Shown: piece after piece, positions 1-11,161 of the stretch
Layout of the letters: each line of letters starts with the position of its first letter
Numbering within the stretch: the first letter of the stretch is position 1
NCBI GenBank assembly: GCA_010093685.1
Contig: MU006228.1
Location: 665,111 to 729,110, forward strand
Length of the DNA: 64,000 nt
Direction: 5' to 3'
Origin: Ophiobolus disseminans
Lineage: Eukaryota > Ascomycota > Dothideomycetes > Pleosporales > Phaeosphaeriaceae
The notes under the pieces: model-generated
Seen by the model: only the letters and a program-made list of their open reading frames with translations
Told to the model about the DNA's origin: nothing
Database searches by the model: none
Position numbers and translations under genes: made by a program

Positions 1-406
1 CCCAGAACACCCTGAAGGCGAACGGACGAAGCTGCTAGAGCCATGTCTGGCATCTTTCATTGCCGAAGGCACAATGAGTTACGTCCAGCGTAGATTACCG
101 TGTCCTTGCGCCTCAAGGTCTACGACCGATGACCCCACCCTGTTGTTCCTGTCACTTGCCATCCCATTCGGCGACATCAAGACTGTTTCATCAACTAGGC
201 ACAACCATTGACTTCAAAAGAAATATATTGCCTAGTTGGTCTGGTATCATACACCCGCAAAAATGTCATCCCAAAACGCCAAGTATGCCAATGCTTCAGT
301 CATCCCACCGCATATTTAATATCAACTCCTCCACCTCCTTGCTATCCAACTCGCTCATTTTCTTATGCTTGACCGCAACAGTCCTCTCGCCCTCGACCAG
401 AAATAG
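1..406. other. Window edge, no assignable gene
   Basis: The plus strand is open from the left edge to a TGA near position 211, which would allow a 3' coding end entering from outside the window. The translation has no motif I recognise, so I do not call a gene. The 3' flank of the small mitochondrial gene on the minus strand also lies here. Confidence 0.3.
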
Positions 407-680
407 TCACATCCGACCATTGAAGAGGGCCGCGGCGCCGACCGGCCAGAAGAGGAACGCAGCGTAGAACGGGAAGTAACTGTGATTAGGGTCAGCTGGT
501 GGAAATGTGATGGAAGGAGAGAACGTACACTGCGCTGGTCTTTACCATTTTCTTGGATAGATCGCCTGCGCGCCATGAATGCGGTTTGATTGTGATTGGG
601 TTCCGCGCGAATGGGTGCGGCTCTGTGAGGTGTCGTGCAGCGCTGCGGAACATGAGGCGTGCTTGTGATGCGGACGGCAT
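407..680 (-). CDS. Small mitochondrial inner-membrane protein, one helix
   Basis: Two exons, complement of 529-680 and 407-479, joined over a 49-nt intron (donor GTACGT, acceptor CACAG). The product is 74 residues. The N-terminus is basic, serine/alanine-rich and free of acidic residues until about position 20, as in a mitochondrial presequence. Translation could also start at Met10. The C-terminal 24 residues form one hydrophobic segment rich in F, Y, W and A, ending in FNGRM. This layout is typical of accessory subunits of cytochrome oxidase, complex I or bc1, but I cannot assign the subunit. The intron joins the helix in frame and ends at a clean stop, which supports the model. The longer overlapping frames here are shadows. 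Confidence 0.6.
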
Positions 681-2182
681 TTTGATGTGTAGGTTTCGGG
701 TTGACGGTGAAGTCGTTTGTAGGCAGATATTAGATGGATGGTTTGAGTAATGATGTTTCGCTCGAAGTTGAGATGTTGACCTTGTCTATCCCAGATGTCT
801 ATGTGATGAAGTGCTGATTGAGTGGAGTATGGACAATACAACAGCATCGTGTACGACCATATATAATCATCACGCAGGCAGGGACACCACGAGTCCTTCC
901 CGGAGGCATCTTGTCAGAGCGCGACAGGTCGAACCACCAGAACATCACCTGAGATTGTGGCCTTCCGAAGCATTGTCGGGATGAGTGAGCGGCCTTACGA
1001 AGCGTGCCGAAAGTGAGCAAGACGCTAGACGCATTTGTTCTGACAGGAAAGGCTAGAAGTTTTTAGGTCTAGATTTGCCGAATTTCGACTAATCAGATGG
1101 GGGTCAGGGACTGTGGCTGAGGCTCAGCGTTGTGTCGCTCGATGGTGGTGTGATGTTCGTGAGAAATCCGTCGGGCGGCAGCCGCCGGCGAGTGCCGTGT
1201 CCGTGCGCGGAATGCCCAACTTCACGTGACGCCTGCTGTTTCCAAACTCCCGCCTCTTGGCGCTCCTTCCCCTTTCCTCTTACGCTTCGCGTTTACCCGC
1301 CATCGTATTCTCCCCACACTCATTTATAACAAAGAGCATTTGTTTAGTCCGGCTTACGCTCTTCTGTGACTTCACAAGCCACTTTCCAGAGACTTTCGCA
1401 TCTATGAGACGATTATAGGCTGCAGGATAGCCTTCGCATTACCATGCAACTCTGACATCCTCATTATTTGTCTTTTAGAATGCTTTTGCGCTTTTGACGA
1501 TCTTCTTGGCTTTTTCACTACTCTCCACTGCACATAGCTCGGGATCGTAATTAAACAGTTCGTTCGGATTGTCGGCACTGATTATTTGCAGCGCCTACGT
1601 GCAAAGAGAGCCCTGCAGTCGCTCAATACTGTCCCTAAAGTATGCATTGTAAATCATTGCCTCATTAATATCGCGACGATAAGACTAACCCATAGCAGTG
1701 AACGGGCCTCATTTATCGATCCTGGTAGGTATGCACACACATGCGCATTATCGAGACGCTTTTCCCAGACACAACACAATCTCTTATCAGTTCCCCTTGG
1801 TCGTGTGAGACTTTCAGCTGCACCTCCACCTTCTTCACGTTGGTTATCATGCTGTCCAGCGCTTAATGGCACTTGCTTCAATAAGTCAGATCCGGAACAC
1901 GGTCCAATTGCCAGGTAACACATCCTGACTACTTCTACACTTCACTTGTGCGTATGCAAGTTGTGCGCCGAGGGCGATGATGCATGTTGGAAGACACGTT
2001 ATTCATATCAACGAGCGTGAGATGGTGGTGATGATCTGTAAATGTGAACATCGTTGATGACTATGATGATCTGGGATCCTTGCTAACAGACGCATCTCCA
2101 TCCCACTGTCAAGCGAGCGTAGTATCATCTTCCTCCTCCACGAGCACCACGAGGCTTCCCGCACATACTGTCCTTGCCATTA
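681..2182. other. Intergenic, 1.5 kb
   Basis: No convincing coding region. There is a perfect palindrome TCACGTGA at 1222-1229, a candidate bHLH/Cbf1-type site, followed by a pyrimidine-rich stretch to about 1320. This resembles a plus-strand promoter, but I found no matching gene downstream. Open frames on both strands look random. Confidence 0.4.
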
Positions 2183-2417
2183 TCATTCACATTGACGAGC
2201 TTGAATGCTCTCGGTTCCAGAAGCCATGCGGTCAGGCTTGCAGTATAGCTGGTCGGCATCGATCGGAGCCCTGGCGGACACAGCAGAGCCTGTGGCAAAG
2301 ATGTCAGTTTTTGCTCCCGTACAACCATTGGCACGAACACTGACCTTCCACGTTGACCGGGGCGGCGACTGCCATAGCGCTGAGGAAGGCAGCGATGGTG
2401 AGAGCGAAGAATTTCAT
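2183..2417 (-). CDS. Small secreted protein, candidate effector
   Basis: Two exons, complement of 2345-2417 and 2183-2289, with a 55-nt intron (GTCAGT to CACAG). The product is 59 residues. It opens with a clear signal peptide: MKFF, then a hydrophobic alanine-rich core, with likely cleavage after AVAA near residue 19. The mature part is about 40 residues with two cysteines (one near residue 41, one next to last) and an S-A-R site that could be proprotein processing. No family is recognised. Size, secretion signal and cysteines fit a small effector or signalling peptide. The stop lies close to further GT dinucleotides, so an additional 3' exon is possible. It sits alone in a gene-poor stretch. 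Confidence 0.6.
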
Positions 2418-3726
2418 TTTTGGAAGAGTTGGATTGTGATCGAGAACGTCAAGAATGAGTTGCGGGCTGTATAGACTGTTCTATTGTGTTCGGAGCTGAT
2501 GATGCGAAGCTGGTGCTGTCTTCTCCCCAACATATATACCTTTCCCTTCATCGATCGTTTGAGTATTGTTCCGGGCTCATTTAGTTAATGGGGCTCACAT
2601 ATGCCGATGCTGAAGCCGAACAGACGCGCTGTAATCGCTAACGACAAGCATCGTGGTATTCCTAGGCAGATTGAGTCCCGACATATGCTTGAGCAATACA
2701 TGCAGAACACAGTTCACTATCATAAACTCCGTGCCGGGATCTGATAGGTTCATGTTGTACTAGGATGATGTTGGAAGTTCACAAAGGAAACTTACCTTAG
2801 TAGGTAAGGTAGAGAGACACCTGTGACTAGCTATATCGCTGGAGTAGCTTACTTTCGTGTAGTAAATCCGTCATTATTCTTCGCATGTGCAACTTTTGTG
2901 TTCATTGCCTCAGTTTGCACAGTGTCAGAAGCGATTTACTATTCTCGATGCACTTCACGCTCTGTGTATGCACCATCGACGTAGTGTCCAACACAACCGC
3001 ATAGCAACACCAAGCACATTAATCGCAGCCCATTTAGAAACAAGGTGCCAATACTGAGGGGCATACTGCAATTGCTTAATTTGCGTGGTGCAAGCAGTGA
3101 TTACATTATATCTGCCATGCAGGCGCGCCTCGCTCACCGAATATATAGTACTAACGTAGCTTCCAACTTGAGCGTACATGAGCTACGAGTTTGTCAACCA
3201 CAACCTATTCAGGAAAGAGGTGCTAATATCGCGGACCATGCAGCATCTGCTTATCAGTGCCGGAACGTACGTCCAATATAGCCAGAACGTTTACTCGGGC
3301 TGAATGCTTACACCAGGTGATGCATCTTTTACACCATGGTCTTCTTACGTCCAGATAACACCAGGTATTGGCGGCCATATGCAGGCGCGTCGCATGCATT
3401 GGGTCTGCAGTGAAGTACAACGTGTACGAATTCCACATCCGGTCCTTCAACTTGTATACACGCTCTACAGCGTTGATTACCGCTCATCTGCCGAGAAGTC
3501 TGATCCTTACACCTGCCGAACTGGACGTCGGCTGAGAGTCACAATCCGAGTACGGAGGTATGCCTCTCGAAATTCGTTTCGTCCGCTGACCTGAGCAAGG
3601 CCGCAACACCATTCTCACACTACCCATTTGCTCTCCAACACAGTATCTTAGTACCTTGTTCCATTCCCTTTTTTGACACAGCCGTTTTCAGATTGCTAAT
3701 CCTTTGCTGGAAGAGTTATCGGCGGC
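2418..3726. other. Intergenic, 1.3 kb
   Basis: No gene seen. A short inverted repeat with TTACC/GGTAA arms lies near 2795-2815, made of the CCTTAC-type words common in these genomes. The segment is bordered by the promoter of the secreted-protein gene (minus strand) and of the UstYa-like gene (plus strand), so it is a divergent upstream region. Confidence 0.4.
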
Positions 3727-4837
3727 ATGGAGAAGCACATCGCGTACGACCTCGTAGCTCAAAGCGACGCCACCGAGTCCTCGTGCAGCGACTCGGAGAA
3801 CGAACCTCCAGTAAATCAGTACAAAAACCGTAGATCTTTGGCCTCGTACGCGAGACGTAGTGCGGTCATCGCAGCCCTCCTGTTGGTTTACACTATCGTC
3901 GTAGTAATTTTGACGCAAAGAGTCGCACACTCCAACCGGCGCGTAGGGCGAAGATTTCTGAATACACCCGTTGACAACGAATACATTGTGTACGAATCGC
4001 GAGTCATGGAGCAATGGGAGGACGAAGGGAAGAAGGATCCGCTCGAGTACTTCACCGAGCCAAGTGAGGAGGTTGATCGCAACTGGCATGACATTGTGGA
4101 TCGTATGTACTCCAGAAACTTCTCGTTGCTGCTTGACAATGCTGAGCGCTAGATTATTAGACCAAAATCTCGGCATCAAAGAAGAAGTCATGAGAGCAAT
4201 GGGCCGTGAGAAAGACGGCATTAAACTCCCAGACGGCACGTATTTCGGCTCGATCATGGTGTTTCACCATTTACACTGTCTCGTGAGTTACCTGCATGGC
4301 GTCAATCATGCCTCATCGCCAGCAAGTTACTGACAATGCGTAGAAAAACATCTATCGCGCCCTCCACCCCGAATACTACAACCTAACCAACTTGACCGGC
4401 AAGCGTCAAGAAGACTGGGTAGATCACACCAGTAAGTCGGCCCCAACACTACAACCGTGACACCGACCGCGCATCAAACCTCTCACACACCACTAACATA
4501 GACCCCCTACAGCGCACTGCCTCCACATGCTCAAAGAGGCCATCATGTGCCAAGCAGACACGACAGTCCTGACCATGATGTGGTCCGACCAAAGCATACG
4601 CCCGATCGGAAATCTCACCGCCCCGCACGAATGCGTAAATTGGGATCGGCTGATGGAGTGGGTGCAGCCCAATTCGAGGGACTTGACTGCTGATGGGTGG
4701 TTGGTGCATCCGAAGTTTGGTATGTGAACACTGATCTTTGAGATTTGTCGGAGAACGAGTGACTAACGAAAATTGGATGTGGTTTAGGTCCGGCGGTGGT
4801 GAATGGGGAACTGAGTAAACTACCGGCCGGTTTGTGA
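3727..4837 (+). CDS. UstYa/DUF3328-family oxidase-like protein
   Basis: Five exons: 3727-4102, 4161-4282, 4344-4431, 4513-4719 and 4788-4837, all phases consistent, giving 280 residues. There is a short cytosolic acidic N-terminus, one transmembrane segment at about residues 46-63, and a lumenal domain. Both family hallmarks are present: HHLHC at 161-165 and HTTHC at 194-198, each matching HxxHC. UstYa-family proteins act in fungal peptide and other secondary-metabolite pathways, in oxidative or halogenating steps. That is family knowledge. The first intron uses acceptor ATTAG; nearby acceptors would break the frame. No RiPP precursor or other pathway gene is visible next to it, so its pathway is unknown. 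Confidence 0.85.
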
Positions 4838-5014
4838 TTGTAATGCTGTGCGTTTGGAGGGGGTGGGTGATGTGGCTGGGACGTGTATGGCTGGAGTGGT
4901 GGTATCTGCGTAGAGTGTCAGGTCGAATAGATATCATAAACACTGAGTTCGTAATCTAGTGACTGAGGATTGTTTGAGTGCGATGTGACTTGCTTTACCT
5001 ATCTATTTTCCGCC

Positions 5015-5765
5015 CTAGATCGTCAATCTCATAAGGCTACCAACCCAAGGCTCCTTCTGCGATCGCGGCAGACTAAACCCAGCAACTTCGTGGAAGCCCT
5101 GTCGCTCGTAGTACCTGCGAAAAGAACCTCGAGTCAATACCACAATCCGCGCTCCAGTGATAGAAGGAACGCGAAACTCACCGAACTAACTTCCTCTCAT
5201 TCCCAGCCCATCCATCCAAGTACAGAATTTTCTTCCCCCGGGCACGACCATAGTCCCGCACCTCCTGAATAAGCGCAGCTCCAACCCCGCGGAATAGATC
5301 TTTCGTACGGGCATCGCTGACCATAACTTCGATGTACAAACAGTCCTCGACTTGCAATGGCCAAGCTTGTGCAACTGTCACAGCAGGAAGATACCCAGGA
5401 AACCAATTCCCACGGACGAACGCAAACCCCACCAAAACAAAACGCCGCCCATCGTCGTCAACGCGCGAATGCAAACCTTCCATATCTTTCCTACCAATCC
5501 CCTGCTCCACAAGCTCAGCTTCTAGAACAAAAACTCGCAGACTGTTCGTCATATCTGCGATGTGATTGCGCTTCGGTTCCTGCAACTGCTGTTGCGTTTC
5601 TTCAACCCAGCCTGGTCGCTGTGAGAAAGGTGTTGAGCCCCATTGCGCGAGGCTGCCGATGGTCTCTAGGTAGGGGAGGGATGCGTCGAAGGCGGAGATG
5701 ATGAAGGAGGAGTCGCTTTCGGTGAGGCTGGCGGCGCGGAGGGAGAAGTGGTGTGGTGGGGACAT
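5015..5765 (-). CDS. GNAT-family N-acetyltransferase
   Basis: Exons are complement of 5182-5765 and 5015-5114, giving 227 residues. The intron is 67 nt (GTGAGT to CGCAG). The start chosen is the ATG in the SPPHHFSLR context because the core fold begins just after it; the longer open frame upstream lacks an ATG. The acetyl-CoA motif is visible in exon 1, with a VMVSDARTKDLFRGVGAALI-like strand and loop (pattern RxxGxG). The closing YYERQGF segment lies in exon 2, as is usual in GNAT proteins. Substrate unknown, probably cytosolic. It is transcribed in the same direction as the FMP52-like gene, with about 0.5 kb between them. Confidence 0.85.
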
Positions 5766-6251
5766 TTGGTGAGATGGACTGGTGAGCTGTGTGGATTGAT
5801 TTGGTGAGTAGATAATCTTTGGGCGCAGAGCTGGTGACTGGACGACGTAGAAAAAGTTGCGCAGAGTTAGGGAAGATCCTGAAGCCGATTCCAAATAATA
5901 GTGATGGAAGGGACGGGCCAGCTGACCTAGCTACCTATGAACAGAACCTTGGAATTAACGAGCTTACTATACTGACGGCACAGCCAAGCGAGGCGCACAG
6001 GGTGAGAACGGTGTGGCACTCTTACCGACCGATACTGTGAAGTCGCTATAATTGCACATATCGACATTACTGCGAGTAAGGAATTAGAGCAATAGGAAAC
6101 GTCGTGGTCGAACTCCGTAAGTATCGTGCTGGTCGATCGCAAAGATCTAAACAATAAATGTCGCAAGTAGAGACTGGGTATAAAACATAGTGCTCATCAA
6201 CACCTGCACCCCACAAACCGTCCGAGGTACGCCACTACATCCTCTTTATTT
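5766..6251. other. Intergenic, about 0.5 kb
   Basis: Lies between two minus-strand genes and carries the GNAT promoter and the FMP52-like 3' flank. No RNA gene or additional coding region is seen. Confidence 0.5.
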
Positions 6252-7006
6252 TCACTTCTTCTCCAACTCGGCACCCAAACTGACAACACCACTCTGCCCA
6301 ATCTCCCAAACGCCCTCCTCCTGCTTTCCCTCCAAGCACTTCACTCCCGCAGCAACCGCCGCCCTTGCAATCAGCTCGCCATCCTGGGCCCACGGGTTCT
6401 TCAGCGCCGGACTGACGCTCCCAAGCCCCTTAGCCACCCACCTCAACGCCACCTCCGCGACGCCGCTCTCGCGACTTGTCCTATCACCGGCTATGAATCC
6501 TGGTCGCAGGATGACGGTGTGCTTGAACTTGAGCGCCTTGACGCTATCTTCCAGCTCGCCCTTCATCTTCGGATAGGCAAAGCGGCTCGTTGCCGACGCG
6601 CCCGTTGTGCTGATGAGCACATACGTCTCCACGCCGGCGTCTTTGGCGGCTGTCGCCAGCTCCATGTTCAGGTCGTAGTCGACTTTGCGCTGCGCTTCGA
6701 CGCTGCCGGCTGCGGCGCGCGTGGTGCCGAGGCCCGAGAACATGATCTTGGGGTGCATTTCGCGGGGGAAGATGGATGCCCATTGAGATGTGTCGGACGA
6801 GGTTATGGGGTTGAGCTTCGTGGAGGCGGCGAAGTTCGGGAGGTCACGGCGGGCATAGGCGTATATGGCAGTGAAGGAGGGGTGGGCGAGGAGGTAGGTG
6901 AGGATTGAGGCGCCCTGGTGAGTGTGTCAGTAGGTCATGTGCTGAGGACTCATGGGTGTGGACATACGACTTGGCCAGTCGAACCGACGAGTACTGCTGT
7001 TGACAT
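6252..7006 (-). CDS. FMP52: FMP52-like NAD(P)-binding mitochondrial protein
   Basis: Exons are complement of 6968-7006 and 6252-6914, giving 233 residues. The first 13 residues are on a tiny exon (donor GTATGT, acceptor CACCAG). The fusion restores the Rossmann motif G8-S-T-G11-Q-V-G14, which is strong support for the model. Further short-chain dehydrogenase/atypical epimerase features follow: a MFSGLGTTRA strand, a YVLISTTGAS strand and a YPKMKGELE motif with the Tyr-x-x-x-Lys pair. Length fits the fungal FMP52 family (about 230 residues), which is linked to the outer mitochondrial membrane in yeast. The reaction catalysed is not known to me. Confidence 0.85.
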
Positions 7007-7620
7007 TGCGATCTCGATGTTGACTCAGCTCTGATTTGAGATAGAAGTCGGGGCTTTGTTGCGCTGTATGTGAGTGCTGAGGTGAGTTCTGGGTGAGAGG
7101 ATTGCGTGCTGCGAGCTCCTTTGTTCGTCCGCTTCGGACGAAGGGGATTTACAGTATGCTAGTGCTCAACAATTACACAAATCACATGTACGGAGTATCA
7201 GTCCCGGAGAATTACAATTTCTAAACTGTGCGATGGTCGTGATGGTGTTATGGTGCCTGGTCTCCTTCCGCGTGCTTCCGCGCTAACACGCTACGTGCCG
7301 AAACTGCCGAAAACGAGGCTGTCCCTGATCATCCCATGTTGCTTCATCCACCACAACATACTCATCAGCCATTTGACTCGGACAAGATACATCATGAATA
7401 TGTACTCTTCTATCTGATTTAAGATTTGCAGAAGCAAAATATGCGCGTGGGACCTCGGCACCATTCCGGACGCGATGCGATCCGCAGCACCCCTGCCTGT
7501 CATCACAACCAGATTTGAGGATGATCTGGACCGCCGTCACAAACGGCGACAGACAACTCAAATCGGATCTCTCCAAAGCCTGCCTGCGGCCTCTGACCAC
7601 TGCCTGAGGTACGATCCGGC
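7007..7620. other. Divergent promoter region
   Basis: This 0.6-kb stretch separates the FMP52-like gene (minus) from the Zn2Cys6 regulator (plus). Minus-strand open frames here show no recognisable protein. CGG-type triplets occur but no clear CGG inverted pair stands out. Confidence 0.4.
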
Positions 7621-9357
7621 ATGCCACCTCGATCACAGCGAAGCAGGGCCTGCAATCAATGCAGGGACCGTCGAGTTAAGGTAAGGCTACCTTGCGTGTT
7701 ATGTTAAATGCCAAATCTGACCGCGTCAACAAGTGCGATGAGACACTGGAGACCTGTAACCAATGTCGTCGTCTCGGCCTGACATGCTCAGGCCCAGTGG
7801 TTGGCTCCATAGTGATCGACATGACAGAAAGGATAGCCAAGCCACGAGGTCGAAAGAAGAAAGAGACTATGCGAGCAAATGTTGCCATGCGAGCGAAAGA
7901 CACCGGAGATTCCAGTTCTGGTCGGGGTTCAAGCATATCACTCTCAGGGTCACAGCCTGAGGCGGCACCCTTCCACATTCCTGTTCAAACTCCATCGATT
8001 GCGACAGAGAGGAAGGATTCAGCAGACCTTGAATGCGCCATTACATTGAAACGCTATCGGCAAAAGACCCCCACCTTTTACCAGCCTTCAAATATCAAAG
8101 CTGAGGCTCTTGATGCAGCGTTTCTGGCACACTATGTGCGACTCAATGCCAGTTCGCGCACCTACTCGCCAGAAATTCAGTGGATCAACCATCTCCCAAG
8201 ACTGTTCGCAGAGGCAACAAAGCCTGCAGTAAGACTGTCACTACGTGCGATATCCATGGCTTCTTATGCCAGGTCACATCATGATCCGAGCATTATGGTG
8301 GATTCGTGGCGGTGGTACAGCGTAAGCCTCAGGGCGCAGCGTATCTCACTCTCCAAATTAAAGGGAGACGAGATACCCGAAGAAGGCGAGGTTTTGGTAC
8401 CCATCATCCTGACCTTGTACGAGTTATACTTTGGCACGGCTGCGTCAAGTTCGATGGTTCACATTGGTGCTGCCGCAAAGATAATGAACATGCGAGGTCC
8501 GAGTAATTGTAGGACAGGCGCTATCTGGCCTCTCTTCAAAGGTATACGAAATGCCGAGGTAGGAATTCCAACTTGATTTGATGATCGCTGCTAATGCATT
8601 GCAGGCACATCAATCTGTCATCGCTGGCAAGCCATCCGTCTATTCGTCACCTGACTGGATGACAATCCCATTCATCGACATGCCTCGAGACGCACACCAG
8701 CGTATTGCTGACATCGAACTCATGATCCCTGTATGTATGGAAAAGCTACAAACCGGCGGCAACCTACGTGTCTGCTTCGAAACACGCATACCATCAGGCG
8801 CTGATCTTGAACCCTGCCGCAAACTCACCATCAAGCTACTCGCTGATCTCCACGATTGGGCAGCGAGTTACCCGAACTTAACGACCATATCTGACGATCC
8901 TCATGACACCTGGAACGTTGCGAAACGATCCGGACTGGGCCTAGATATCGCCAATGAAGACTCATCGAGCCCCCCACTACCAGATTCGTTCATTTCGCTT
9001 ATTGCGTCAATGTATCTTGCGACTAAGCTGACCGTCAATATGCTCATGCACAAGATGGACACAGAAGGTAGCACACCTCCATCCACCATCCCTCGATACT
9101 TTGAAGAAGCCTGTTGGTGTGCAGAAACAATTTTGAGAGGCGCTGCAATCGTCGAGAAAGCTCAGACGCCAGGTTTCGATCTCGTCCGCTCAATTGCGCC
9201 ATTGATCATCGTAATATGCGTTGGGCCGAAGGAAGGGCAGTCGCAAGCGGCAAGGGAGATGCTGCAGAGATGGGGCGCGAAAATCGGTGGATTGAGTTCG
9301 ATTATGGACATGCACATGCTGTCGTCGACCTCCACAAAGCGCATTGACCAGAAATGA
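7621..9357 (+). CDS. Zn2Cys6 fungal transcription factor
   Basis: Three exons: 7621-7680, 7734-8558 and 8605-9357, giving 545 residues. The binuclear zinc cluster is split by intron 1 and becomes perfect on splicing: Cys11, 14, 21, 28, 31 and 38, spacing C-x2-C-x6-C-x6-C-x2-C-x6-C. A basic stretch (PRGRKKKE) follows at about residues 57-64, a likely nuclear signal. The remainder is the usual fungal-specific regulatory region, with an HIGAAAKIMNMRGP segment typical of the family near residue 260. It is expected to bind CGG-containing promoters in the nucleus. No biosynthetic cluster adjoins it, so targets are unknown. Confidence 0.88.
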
Positions 9358-9470
9358 TGTTACGGTCATTCTTCCATCTGCTCCAATTCAACCTGAAGCA
9401 CCAAGGTTTGCCTTCTATACCGATCGGCTTGAATGCGATGTTCCTCAGCTAAGCGACTGCTCTCCTTCTC

Positions 9471-10082
9471 CTACATCAGCAGACGGCGAATATCGGCCTT
9501 GACTCTCTTCTTCTTGGCAGCCGTCCCTCTTGACCAAATTTCCTGTACCATAGTCTCATCCTCATACTCTGTATTCCGGGCGGTATGTTCTAACGTACAG
9601 GTTGGGATCGAGCCACTTCCGGTTGAATCATCACCGAACATTGTGTAGTGGTCTATCGAAGGGTCGAACGGATGACGAGGAGCGTGCAATCTTGCCGGCG
9701 TTTCTGGAACGATACTCGATGTGGCTACTGTGTCCCGCAATTCTAATGACCAGCCTTCGAAAGTTTGCTGCGCACCAACTCGCTTTTCAACTGGTATTCT
9801 TTCTATCACAGTCGCCGAATTCTCATCTTGCAACTGAGCAGTGACTCTCCTACTTCTTCGCAGCTTTGGTATGCTAGTTGCAGGCTTCTTCCGTGGTTGA
9901 GTTGCCCCGTTTCCTTTGATTCGCGACAGCCACTGATGTACTTTACGCACATCTTCAACTGTAACTGCAGCTGCCCGAATGTCTGTACCTTTTGCGCAAC
10001 GCTCCCTAGCAGCATCTCGTAGAGCCGTTCGAATGATATCCACACGCCCCGTGGCAAGAGTTGATATTTCAAGGAAGGCCAC
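9471..10082 (-). CDS. Hypothetical protein exon, start unresolved
   Basis: An open frame of about 200 codons ends at 9471. I do not recognise the protein. It has a mixed charged N-terminal part (possible helices), a basic KLRRSRR patch and a basic C-terminus (AAKKKRVKADIRR) that could be a nuclear signal. There is no in-frame ATG at its upstream end, so the listed upper boundary is the limit of the open frame. A CCAG acceptor just upstream suggests an earlier exon, but no donor in the right phase was found. It may also be a gene remnant. Confidence 0.35.
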   Translation of the reverse strand: MAFLEISTLATGRVDIIRTALRDAARERCAKGTDIRAAAVTVEDVRKVHQWLSRIKGNGATQPRKKPATSIPKLRRSRRVTAQLQDENSATVIERIPVEKRVGAQQTFEGWSLELRDTVATSSIVPETPARLHAPRHPFDPSIDHYTMFGDDSTGSGSIPTCTLEHTARNTEYEDETMVQEIWSRGTAAKKKRVKADIRRLLM

Positions 10083-10466
10083 AATGAGGGCTGGAGCATT
10101 TTTTTACCACAAGGAGGTCGCAACTGGATGGGAAATGTATGGCGTATTTCAGCGATTGACCAGTTCTGCAGGACTTTCGCCGCTATGGATTGGATTCGCG
10201 GCATCCGAAATCAGTGTAATTAATGTTTGGTTGAGGTCGAATTCGCGCAACGGGATTGGCGATTATCAGTGATGCAACCATGGTCGGCTCTTGGACCCTG
10301 AATCTCACCCGTGCATCGGTACGCGGGTATCACAGCTATATCGTCTTGTCACAGTTCGGAATCTCTACTCCCAAGTCATCTTCTTCACATCTCATCGCAA
10401 ACGAAACGAAACGTTTGAAACACCCGATCCCCATTGCCTCGGACACGAACCATCCAAACAATCATC
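10083..10466. other. Intergenic or unresolved 5' exon
   Basis: Region between the minus-strand hypothetical exon and the next plus-strand gene. A minus-strand frame starting near 10204 could encode a first exon of the upstream gene, but phase does not fit any splice pair I tried. Confidence 0.3.
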
Positions 10467-10805
10467 ATGGCTTCCGCCCCTGCACTACGAATCGCAAGGC
10501 TCATTCTCCTTAGCGCAGCTACTCAAGCTCTTCGAAGATTTGGCAGAGCTTGGGGAGTAGATGACGTCGCCGATGCAATTCCCTCCGCTCTACATCCGCG
10601 GGGCGAGCATTGCGCCGCATCTTGGGGCCTGAAATTCATCCTCGCACTGGAAGATCTGGCAAAGATCACACATTGCAGCGGGCTCGCCAAGATCAAGGAG
10701 AAGCTACAAGCTGCTGTTGACATTTGGTGTAACGAGCATCCTAAACGACAAATGAGTCTGATTGTCAAGGATTTGGTGAATACTGCGAGGGTCTTGAGGA
10801 AATAG
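10467..10805 (+). CDS. Hypothetical 112-residue protein
   Basis: Single-exon frame with a good start context (atcATGgct). Unrecognised. It is predicted mostly helical, with two cysteines and a central LALEDLAKIT segment. A similar pattern (HHLADLSKIT) occurs in the next gene at 11162, so the two may be very diverged relatives. A short upstream frame would add 11 residues, but the ATG used here has the better context. No signal peptide or membrane helix. Confidence 0.45.
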   Translation: MASAPALRIARLILLSAATQALRRFGRAWGVDDVADAIPSALHPRGEHCAASWGLKFILALEDLAKITHCSGLAKIKEKLQAAVDIWCNEHPKRQMSLIVKDLVNTARVLRK

Positions 10806-11161
10806 AGGGAGTCGGAAGAGAGAAATACGCAGCGGACAGAAATCACTTCGCATGAGCTTCTACAAAATGTTTCTGGTTTGCAAGCACGAGAAGAGATGTG
10901 TTTGTAGGCAGATCATGGCAATGGAAGGATAATTCATGATACTGTCGTTGAAGAATAGACACTCGAGAACTACATTTAGCCGCTAGGCTCTTGTTGGCCG
11001 TATGCTCTTTGTGTTGTCATCGCTGACGGAACTCGGAACATCCATTGTTCGCGCACGCCGTCTTCACGACCAACTTTCTTTGTTCTCTTGCTGGTGTTAT
11101 TGGGTACTGGTAGCTTTGTTCATCAATGCGCCCCACACGGCTATCCCCAGGATGACGTTCG
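10806..11161. other. Intergenic, 0.36 kb
   Basis: No gene recognised. It serves as 3' flank of the 112-residue gene and promoter of the 316-residue gene, both on the plus strand. Confidence 0.4.

Noticed and set aside
5357..5701. Plus-strand frame over the GNAT gene
   Set aside because: Antisense to a gene with a recognisable acetyl-CoA motif and a supported intron.
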